A stretch of 5,640 nt of DNA from NCBI GenBank assembly GCA_002372775.1, contig DFIJ01000052.1, positions 1,337 to 6,976 of the forward strand. The letters are read 5' to 3'. The number at the start of each line of letters is the position of its first letter. The first letter of the stretch is position 1. This DNA comes from Christensenella sp. UBA3700 (GTDB lineage: Bacteria; Bacillota; Clostridia; Christensenellales; UBA3700). Shown piece by piece: positions 1-4,688 of this stretch. The position numbers were made by a program, and so were the translations under genes. Under the pieces are notes generated by a model. It had not been told where the DNA came from. It ran no database searches and saw only the letters and a program-made list of their open reading frames with translations.

Positions 1-341
1 GTAACTACGCCTTGTTCTGGAAGTAAAGCATGTTCAATACCCATTTTGCCAACATCATAGAAGTGGCTAACGCAGTGTTCGCAAGCAAACTCTCTACAAG
101 TCTTAGATTGTTGTGCTGCCTTAATATCTTTATTTGGAACAAAGTGATCTAGAACGATAGCAACTTTGTCTTTATCGAAAACCTTATCGAATCCGGCTTT
201 TCTAAATTCATTAACAGCAACTGGTGTAGTGATGTCGTTACCAAGAACAATATCTAACTTAGCGTTGATTAATTGTCCAGCTTCAACTTTATCTAATCCT
301 GCATGGGCTGCTAAGATTTTTTGAGTCATTGTCATTCCCAT
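1..341 (-). CDS. leuC: 3-isopropylmalate dehydratase large subunit, N-terminal part (runs off the left edge)
   Basis: LeuC is the Fe-S large subunit of the aconitase-like enzyme that isomerises 2-isopropylmalate to 3-isopropylmalate in cytosolic leucine synthesis; it pairs with LeuD. Only 113 complete codons of a family usually a little over 400 residues long are present. The visible part has the typical family start, [10 protein letters not shown] (residues 6-15), then LVLGN-like IVLGND (31-36), the DHFVPNKD stretch (65-72) and [12 protein letters not shown] (100-111). The cluster cysteines normally lie much later and are outside the window. I chose the ATG at 341 because AGGAG at 354..350 sits 8 bases upstream; in-frame ATGs at 335 and 329 would be too far away. 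It follows leuA after 11 bases, and its Shine-Dalgarno overlaps the leuA stop. Homoaconitase-type relatives share this N-terminus, but the leuA neighbour makes LeuC the natural call. Confidence 0.93.
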   Translation of the reverse strand, partial: MGMTMTQKILAAHAGLDKVEAGQLINAKLDIVLGNDITTPVAVNEFRKAGFDKVFDKDKVAIVLDHFVPNKDIKAAQQSKTCREFACEHCVSHFYDVGKMGIEHALLPEQGVV

Positions 342-349
342 AAGTCAAT

Positions 350-355
350 CTCCTA
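350..355 (-). promoter_or_regulatory. leuC ribosome binding site overlapping the leuA stop codon
   Basis: On the minus strand the leuA stop TAG (355..353) is embedded in the leuC Shine-Dalgarno AGGAG (354..350), 8 bases before the leuC ATG at 341. Ribosomes ending leuA therefore finish on the initiation site of leuC, an arrangement that favours translational coupling. The coupling itself is inference. Confidence 0.8.
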
Positions 356-2017
356 TTTATTGTTGAATGCGCTTAATAAAGCTTCAGCAGAAGCTCTAAT
401 AATATCTGTATTCATACCAGCGCCCCAGCTCATATGTCCATCTGGCCATTCAAGTCCGATGTAAGCAACAGCTGATGAACCTGAACCACTGTTTTGCATG
501 CTGTGTTCTGTATAAACTTTTAGTTTATATGTCTTACCTGTAAATTGCTTTAGACCATTAGAAATAACGTCTAGAGAACCATTACCGTCAACATTTAACT
601 TTCTCTTGATATCGTTTGACTTATTTACATAAGTAATATCTGCATTTACGCCATCGTCCTTTTGGTGGAAGTGTGTATCTTCGACGCTGATTGGATCATG
701 CTTATCGAAGTATGCGTTCTTGAAGATTTCGAATACTTCAGAAACTTTTAATTCCTTATGTTCATGGTCAGAGATACTCTTACATAGATAACTTAAATGT
801 TCTCTCATTTGTGGAGGTAAGATAAATCCATAAGATTGTTCTAGTAAGTAACCTATGCCACCTTTACCACTTTGTGAATTAACACGGATAACGTCAGCAT
901 CATAAGTTCTACTGATATCTGTTGGATCAATAGGAATATATGGAACATTCCATTGATATAAACCTCTTTCCTTTCTATAGTGCATACCCTTTGCAATGGC
1001 ATCTTGGTGTGAACCAGAGAATGCAGCAAATACAAGTGATCCTGCATATGGAGAACGTTCATGAACGTGCATTCTTGTGCAGTTTTCATATGTAGAAACA
1101 AGGCTTGGCATATTTGAGAAATCTAACTTTGGATCTACGCCATGAGAATACATATTCATAGCAAGTGTAACGATATCTACGTTACCAGTTCTTTCTCCGT
1201 TACCAAATAATGTGCCTTCAACTCTATCTGCACCAGCTAAAACGCCAAGTTCGGCATCAGCAACGCCAGTTCCTCTGTCGTTATGTGGGTGTAGAGAAAT
1301 TGTTACATATTCACGATACTTTAAGTTCTTATGCATGTATTCAACTTGAGAAGCAACAACGTGAGGTGAGCTCATTTCTACTGTTACTGGTAAGTTGATA
1401 ATTACGTTGTTATCTGGACCTGGCTCCAAAACATCTAGAACTGCATTACATACCTCAAGTGCATATTCAGGTTCTGTACCAGTAAAGCTTTCTGGTGAAT
1501 ATTCGAATCTGAAGTTGCCTTCGTATTCAGATGCTAATTGTTTTACAAGTTTAGCTCCATCAACTGCGATTTTCTTAATTTCTTCCTTAGATTTTCTAAA
1601 TACTTGTTCTCTTTGTGCAACACTTACAGAATTGTAGAAGTGAATGATTGCACTTGGTGCACCTTTACAAGCATCAAAAGTACGTCTAATAATGTGTTCA
1701 CGACATTGAGTTAGAACTTGAACAGAAACATCATCTGGAATCATCTTGTTGTCAATAAGTGTACGCAAGAATGTGAATTCTGTTTCTGAAGCAGCAGGGA
1801 AGCCAACTTCGATTTCTTTGAATCCTACTTTTAACAACATTTTGTAGAATTCCATCTTTTCTTCCAAACTCATTGGGATAACCAAAGCTTGGTTACCGTC
1901 TCTCAAATCTACTGAACACCATTGTGGTGCCTTTTCTATGTGGTCCTTTTTTACCCAGTCATATGTGACCTTAGGTGGCATATAGTAACCAACGTTATAT
2001 TTATTAAAATCCATCAT
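353..2017 (-). CDS. leuA: 2-isopropylmalate synthase, long type-2 form
   Basis: LeuA condenses acetyl-CoA with 2-oxoisovalerate to 2-isopropylmalate, the first committed step of leucine synthesis, in the cytosol. The 554-residue protein has an N-terminal TIM-barrel catalytic domain. It shows the signature DLRDGNQ (residues 37-43), the metal-binding SLHPHNDRGTG (241-251, with H243 and H245) and GNGERTGNVD (272-281). A linker is followed by a C-terminal LeuA dimer/regulatory domain from about 440, with GNGSLDVISNGL (478-489) and the glycine-rich SGSGSSAVAYIGLEW (510-524). An intact regulatory domain predicts leucine feedback inhibition, by family knowledge. The length and the MPPKVTYDWVKKDHIEKAPQW start match the type-2 family rather than the E. 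coli-like type 1. AGGAG (2032..2028) lies 10 bases before the ATG at 2017; the ATG at 2014 is an alternative start. Citramalate synthase is less likely because ilvA already supplies 2-oxobutanoate. Confidence 0.96.
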   Translation of the reverse strand: MMDFNKYNVGYYMPPKVTYDWVKKDHIEKAPQWCSVDLRDGNQALVIPMSLEEKMEFYKMLLKVGFKEIEVGFPAASETEFTFLRTLIDNKMIPDDVSVQVLTQCREHIIRRTFDACKGAPSAIIHFYNSVSVAQREQVFRKSKEEIKKIAVDGAKLVKQLASEYEGNFRFEYSPESFTGTEPEYALEVCNAVLDVLEPGPDNNVIINLPVTVEMSSPHVVASQVEYMHKNLKYREYVTISLHPHNDRGTGVADAELGVLAGADRVEGTLFGNGERTGNVDIVTLAMNMYSHGVDPKLDFSNMPSLVSTYENCTRMHVHERSPYAGSLVFAAFSGSHQDAIAKGMHYRKERGLYQWNVPYIPIDPTDISRTYDADVIRVNSQSGKGGIGYLLEQSYGFILPPQMREHLSYLCKSISDHEHKELKVSEVFEIFKNAYFDKHDPISVEDTHFHQKDDGVNADITYVNKSNDIKRKLNVDGNGSLDVISNGLKQFTGKTYKLKVYTEHSMQNSGSGSSAVAYIGLEWPDGHMSWGAGMNTDIIRASAEALLSAFNNK

Positions 2018-2048
2018 TATTTTTTATCTCCTAGTTTTGTCGTTATTG

Positions 2049-2423
2049 TTATTTTTCAGCTATAACTTCGACTTCAACTAGAACACCTTTTGGTAATTCA
2101 CGAACAGCAACACATGAACGTGCTGGCTTTGATGTGAAATATTTTCCATATATTCCGTTGAAAGCTGCGAAGTCACTCATATTTTGTAAGAAACATACAG
2201 TTTTTACTGCGTTATTGAGCGATGTTCCAGCAGCAGCGAGAATATTAGATAAATTCTTACATACTTGCTCAGTTTGTTCTTCAATTGTTTTTGCTTCAAC
2301 ATTTCCAGAAGCAGGGTTGATTGCGATTTGTCCAGATGTGAAAACTAAATTTCCAACAGTAATTGCTTGTGAATAAGGTCCGATAGCATCTGGTGCATTC
2401 TTTGTGTAAATTACTTCTTTCAT
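2049..2423 (-). CDS. ridA: RidA family 2-iminobutanoate/2-iminopropanoate deaminase
   Basis: RidA hydrolyses the enamine/imine intermediates released by PLP dehydratases such as IlvA, giving 2-oxo acids and ammonia and protecting PLP enzymes from 2-aminoacrylate. The 124-residue protein is full length for this trimeric cytosolic family. It carries NAPDAIGPYSQA (9-20, with Y17), FTSGQI (28-33, S30) and the active-site stretch PARSCVAV (100-107). R102 and E117 have the same spacing as R105 and E120 of E. coli RidA, so it should be a true deaminase and not an Arg-less relative. It starts 15 bases after the ilvA stop with AGGAG (2437..2433), 9 bases before the ATG, and ends 31 bases before leuA. 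Its place between ilvA and leuA fits damage control for IlvA. Confidence 0.96.
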   Translation of the reverse strand: MKEVIYTKNAPDAIGPYSQAITVGNLVFTSGQIAINPASGNVEAKTIEEQTEQVCKNLSNILAAAGTSLNNAVKTVCFLQNMSDFAAFNGIYGKYFTSKPARSCVAVRELPKGVLVEVEVIAEK

Positions 2424-2438
2424 ATTTCTTTTCTCCTA

Positions 2439-3635
2439 TTATTGCTTAATTGTGAACCCTTCTTTCTTTAGGGCGTTTACGATTTGTTGTACGTGTTCGT
2501 AGTTTCTTGTTTCTACAGAAATACGTAAGTAACATCCGTTAATACTTGCAGTTTCTGAAGATCTTTCATGGTGAACTGATGTAACATTGCCACCTTGTCT
2601 TGCGATAATTCTTGCAACTTCTTCAAGTTGTCCTGGCTTATCTACAAGTTCGATTAGTAGGCTTGTCTTTCTACCAGACTTTTGAAGACCTCTTTCGATT
2701 ACTCTGCTTAAGATTGAAACGTCGATATTACCACCTGATACAACAGATACGACTTTCTTTCCCTTGATAGGGAATTTATTAAACATTGCAGCAGCAACTG
2801 ATACAGCACCAGCACCTTCTGCAACCATTTTTTGCTTTTCGATTAATGCTAAGATAGCAGCTGCGATTTCATCTTCTGTAACTACAGCGATATCGTCAAC
2901 ATACTTACTGATTAAGTCAAATGTATTATTTCCTGGAGTCTTAACAGCGATACCATCAGCAATTGTAGATACTGAATCCAAAGAACTGATCTTTCCTGCC
3001 TTAACTGAGTTATACATACTTGGAGCTCCTGCAGCTTGTACACCATAAACCTTGATTGAAGGTCTTAATTTCTTTACTGCATATGCGATACCTGCGATTA
3101 GACCGCCACCACCGATTGGAACGATAATAGCATCGATATCATCAAGCTCTTCTAAAATTTCTAAGGCAATAGTGCCTTGACCAGCGATTACATCTTCGTC
3201 ATCAAATGGGTGAACGAATGTATAACCCTTAGTGTCTCTAAGTTCAATAGCCTTTCTATAAGCATCGTCATATACGCCTGGTACTAGAACTACTTCAGCA
3301 CCATATGACTTAGTAGCTTCAACTTTTGAAATTGGAGCGCTATCTGGTAGACAAATTACAGCTTTAATTCCAGCCTTTTGAGCAGCTAGAGCAACGCCTT
3401 GAGCATGGTTACCAGCAGAGCAGGCAATAACACCACGTTTCTTTTCTTCATCTGAAAGCATTGCTATTCTATAACCAGATCCACGTAACTTAAATGAACC
3501 TGTGTTTTGTAAGCATTCTGGCTTTAGATATAATTCACAATCCTTTGTGATGCCAGGAGCTTTAACGATTAGTGTCTTTCTAACCACGTCTTTTAAAACT
3601 TCTTTTGCTTGATAAATTTTCTCTAAAGATAACAT
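2439..3635 (-). CDS. ilvA: Threonine ammonia-lyase (threonine dehydratase), medium form with one ACT domain
   Basis: This PLP enzyme deaminates threonine to 2-oxobutanoate and ammonia, the entry to isoleucine synthesis, and usually also acts on serine. The 398-residue protein is a fold-type II PLP domain (about 1-315) plus a C-terminal ACT domain (about 325-398). Visible motifs are NTGSFKLRG (44-52) with Schiff-base lysine K49, SAGNHAQG (73-80), the phosphate-binding GGGGL loop (175-179) and SGGN (300-303). The ACT domain opens with LLIELVDKPGQLEEVARI (326-343). The length fits the medium form with a single ACT domain, neither the shortest catabolic TdcB type nor the long two-ACT biosynthetic type. 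The biosynthetic assignment rests on the downstream leuA and leuC. It is the first gene of the minus-strand operon; a GAAGGAAG Shine-Dalgarno at 3648..3641 precedes the ATG. Allosteric control through ACT is inferred from the family. Confidence 0.96.
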   Translation of the reverse strand: MLSLEKIYQAKEVLKDVVRKTLIVKAPGITKDCELYLKPECLQNTGSFKLRGSGYRIAMLSDEEKKRGVIACSAGNHAQGVALAAQKAGIKAVICLPDSAPISKVEATKSYGAEVVLVPGVYDDAYRKAIELRDTKGYTFVHPFDDEDVIAGQGTIALEILEELDDIDAIIVPIGGGGLIAGIAYAVKKLRPSIKVYGVQAAGAPSMYNSVKAGKISSLDSVSTIADGIAVKTPGNNTFDLISKYVDDIAVVTEDEIAAAILALIEKQKMVAEGAGAVSVAAAMFNKFPIKGKKVVSVVSGGNIDVSILSRVIERGLQKSGRKTSLLIELVDKPGQLEEVARIIARQGGNVTSVHHERSSETASINGCYLRISVETRNYEHVQQIVNALKKEGFTIKQ

Positions 3636-3665
3636 ATTTTCTTCCTTCTATATAAATTCAAACAG

Positions 3666-3687
3666 CGCATACTTTATATATAATGCG
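3666..3687. repeat. Inverted repeat CGCAT-N12-ATGCG over the ilvA promoter
   Basis: Perfect 5-bp arms CGCAT (3666-3670) and ATGCG (3683-3687) flank an AT-rich 12-base centre. The centre includes most of the self-complementary TTATATATAA (3674-3683), though the two symmetry centres are not identical. The element covers the proposed ilvA -10 box and start point, a position suited to a repressor operator. The arms are short, so chance is possible. Confidence 0.35.
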
Positions 3688-3701
3688 TAATTATAGTTCA
3701 A
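3673..3701 (-). promoter_or_regulatory. Candidate sigma-A-type promoter for the ilvA operon (proximal)
   Basis: On the minus strand TTGAAC (3701..3696) and TATAAA (3678..3673) are separated by 17 bases. The -10 has five of six consensus bases and the -35 has four of six. Transcription would start near 3666, giving a leader of about 31 bases containing the ilvA ribosome binding site. A perfect TATAAT at 3695..3690 lies within the spacer but has no good -35 partner at normal distance. Confidence 0.5.
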
Positions 3702-3707
3702 GTCAGT

Positions 3708-3736
3708 AGTTTAATTATTAAAATCTTCTATGTCAA
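3708..3736 (-). promoter_or_regulatory. Alternative upstream promoter candidate for ilvA
   Basis: A perfect -35 hexamer TTGACA (3736..3731) is followed after 17 bases by TAAACT (3713..3708), a four-of-six -10 box. The strong -35 but weak -10 makes it a second choice, or an activator-dependent or tandem promoter 35 bases upstream of the proximal candidate. Confidence 0.35.
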
Positions 3737-3790
3737 GTTATTTATTTTGCCCGTATGTGCTAAATATATAGTAAAATCGACACCGAGCGG

Positions 3791-3837
3791 AAAAATTTGC
3801 AAAATACGCGAAAGATACTAAAAATTTACAATTAACG
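3791..3837. repeat. Imperfect direct repeat of an 18-base unit, 29-base period
   Basis: AAAAATTTGCAAAATACG (3791-3808) and AAAAATTTACAATTAACG (3820-3837) agree at 14 of 18 positions, with identical first eight bases and identical ACG ends. The period is near three helical turns, which would put both copies on a similar DNA face. The same segment also carries AAAATACG (3801-3808) and its exact complement CGTATTTT (3836-3843), separated by 27 bases. It could be a regulator site or A-tract DNA; the AT bias makes chance similarity likely enough for low confidence. Confidence 0.3.
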
Positions 3838-3847
3838 TATTTTTCAG

Positions 3848-3870
3848 TTTTAATTACTATGTAATTACAA
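3848..3870. repeat. Palindrome TAATTAC-TAT-GTAATTA, candidate operator
   Basis: Perfect 7-bp arms TAATTAC (3851-3857) and GTAATTA (3861-3867) surround a 3-base centre. The symmetry continues with TT/AA at 3848-3849 and 3869-3870 after one mismatch. It lies about 33 bases upstream of the plus-strand -35 box and more than 100 bases upstream of the ilvA promoters. A 17-23-bp near-perfect dyad in a divergent spacer is typical of a dimeric regulator site, but which protein binds it cannot be told. Confidence 0.45.
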
Positions 3871-3878
3871 AAATGCAC

Positions 3879-3908
3879 TTTAATGTTTTTTAATGAAATT
3901 TGTTGAAA
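3879..3908 (+). repeat. Three tandem 10-bp repeats abutting the deoR-type gene promoter
   Basis: Reading in steps of exactly 10 bases gives TTTAATGTTT (3879-3888), TTTAATGAAA (3889-3898) and TTTGTTGAAA (3899-3908). The first two units share TTTAATG; the second and third share TTT..TGAAA. The last six bases of unit three are the -35 box TTGAAA. Several DeoR-family regulators bind T-rich direct repeats of about one helical turn near their own promoters, so autoregulation by the downstream DeoR-type protein is a reasonable inference. Confidence 0.45.
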
Positions 3909-3911
3909 ATT
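3897..3911. promoter_or_regulatory. CodY-box-like sequence over the -35 region
   Basis: AATTTGTTGAAAATT matches the established CodY consensus AATTTTCWGAAAATT at 13 of 15 positions; only positions 6 and 7 differ. CodY represses nutrient-responsive and branched-chain amino-acid genes in many Bacillota when GTP and branched-chain amino acids are plentiful. The site covers the -35 box of the plus-strand promoter, where a bound protein would block transcription of the regulator-fruK operon. It overlaps the tandem 10-bp repeats, so the two readings compete. Confidence 0.4.
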
Positions 3912-3931
3912 AAAGGCTATTTTAATATAAT
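3903..3931 (+). promoter_or_regulatory. Sigma-A-type promoter of the deoR-fruK operon
   Basis: TTGAAA (3903-3908) and a perfect TATAAT (3926-3931) are separated by the ideal 17 bases; only one base departs from the sigma-70/sigma-A consensus. Transcription should start near 3938, directly at the Shine-Dalgarno GGAAGGTG (3939-3946), so the leader is only about 13 bases. AT-rich DNA upstream could act as an UP-like element. Confidence 0.8.
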
Positions 3932-3950
3932 TGTCTTTGGAAGGTGAATT

Positions 3951-4688
3951 ATGCTAAAAAATAAGCGTTTACAGAAAATTCTTGAACTTGTGAATAAGCA
4001 AGGTGAGGTTTCACTTCATGTTCTTATGAGAGAAACTCAATCTTCTGAATCTACGATAAGAGCGGATTTAGTACAGCTTGAGAAGGAAAAGAAACTAGTA
4101 AGAGTACATGGTGGTGCACAGGCTCTTGAACAAACATCTGCACTTGAGGCTAGTGTTAATTCAAGATATATGAAGAATCTAGAAGAGAAAAAGAGAGTAG
4201 CACAATGCGCTGCTTCTTTAATTAAGAATGATTCAATAATATATATGGACGCGGGCACGACGACCGCGTGTATGTGCGATTATATAAACGTACGCAATTT
4301 AACAGTAGTTACTAATTCACTTACTATTGCACATATTCTTACAGCAAAGCATTATACAGTCTATGTAACAGGCGGAATGCTAAAGTCTGAGCTTGAATGT
4401 TTTATAGGTGCATTTACTAAAGAGATTATTAATAAATTCACATTTGATATTGGATTCTTTGGAACTAATGGAATATCTATTGAGCAAGGTTTTACAACAC
4501 CTAACTATGAAGAAGCTGTTGTTAAACAAACTGCATTCGATAGATGTAAGAAAATATATGTTCTTTCTGATCAATCTAAGTTTGGTAATGTTTCAGGTGT
4601 ATCTTTTGGAGACTTGAATAAAGCAACAATTATTACAGATAAGAGACCAAAGAACTTCTATGTATCTACAGTAGTTGAGGTGAAATAA
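3951..4688 (+). CDS. DeoR-family transcriptional regulator, probably of fructose utilisation (FruR-like)
   Basis: This 245-residue protein has the usual DeoR length and two-domain build. The N-terminal winged helix-turn-helix covers about residues 5-57, with the recognition segment SSESTIRADL (31-40) and the family ending RVHGGA (51-56). The more usual TIRRDL is TIRADL here. The C-terminal sugar-phosphate-sensing domain shows DAGTTT (100-105), TNS (121-123), TGG (140-142), GTNGIS (171-176), an EEAVVK helix (187-192) and LSDQSKFG (205-212). Such proteins usually repress a sugar operon until a phosphorylated sugar binds. The fruK overlap (the last base of TAA is the A of ATG) points to fructose 1-phosphate as ligand, by context only. 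GGAAGGTG at 3939-3946 supports the ATG at 3951. A GC-rich hairpin lies inside the gene around DAGTTT. Confidence 0.92.
   Translation: MLKNKRLQKILELVNKQGEVSLHVLMRETQSSESTIRADLVQLEKEKKLVRVHGGAQALEQTSALEASVNSRYMKNLEEKKRVAQCAASLIKNDSIIYMDAGTTTACMCDYINVRNLTVVTNSLTIAHILTAKHYTVYVTGGMLKSELECFIGAFTKEIINKFTFDIGFFGTNGISIEQGFTTPNYEEAVVKQTAFDRCKKIYVLSDQSKFGNVSGVSFGDLNKATIITDKRPKNFYVSTVVEVK
4249..4269 (+). other. GC-rich hairpin inside the DeoR-type gene
   Basis: ACGCGG (4249-4254) and CCGCGT (4264-4269) form a perfect 6-bp stem around a 9-base loop. It lies in a 30-base patch (4248-4277) with 21 G or C by hand count, in a gene otherwise strongly AT-rich. The patch encodes the conserved ligand-binding DAGTTT region with codons such as GCG, ACG and ACC that are uncommon around it. 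There is no U tract, so it is not an intrinsic terminator. Confidence 0.4.

Larger units (their letters stand above)
3636..3950. other. Divergent intergenic region between ilvA and the deoR-type gene
   Basis: This 315-base, very AT-rich spacer has no convincing gene on either strand. It carries the promoters of two divergent transcription units and several repeat structures listed separately. A short, relatively GC-rich patch (about 3778-3790, and CGCG near 3807-3810) lies between the promoter zones. There is no T-box signature, no leader-peptide ORF with runs of branched-chain codons and no terminator hairpin with a U tract. The ilvA leader would be only about 30 bases from the nearest promoter candidate, so control probably acts through DNA-binding proteins. 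Confidence 0.8.

Noticed and set aside
1395..1637. An 80-codon plus-strand frame inside leuA, and another plus-strand frame at 2764-3048 inside ilvA
   Set aside because: Serine/threonine/alanine-rich low-information translations opposite conserved enzyme sequence; no support as genes.
353..2017. LeuA as citramalate synthase or homocitrate synthase
   Set aside because: The long type-2 architecture with its C-terminal regulatory domain, next to leuC and in an operon with ilvA, fits 2-isopropylmalate synthase best.
3690..3695. Perfect TATAAT on the minus strand upstream of ilvA as the main -10 box
   Set aside because: No acceptable -35 hexamer lies 16-18 bases upstream; the perfect TTGACA is 35 bases away. 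Kept only as a comment on the proximal promoter.
3838..3852. A second CodY-like sequence around ATTTTTCAGTTTT
   Set aside because: Only the first half fits the consensus; the right half is T-rich instead of A-rich, leaving about 8 of 15 matches.
3636..3950. Small protein gene or T-box riboswitch in the divergent spacer
   Set aside because: No open frame with a Shine-Dalgarno and start was found, and no T-box-like stem or terminator/antiterminator pair was seen by eye.
4249..4269. Intragenic hairpin as a transcription terminator
   Set aside because: No U tract follows and it lies inside an intact, conserved reading frame with a coupled downstream gene.
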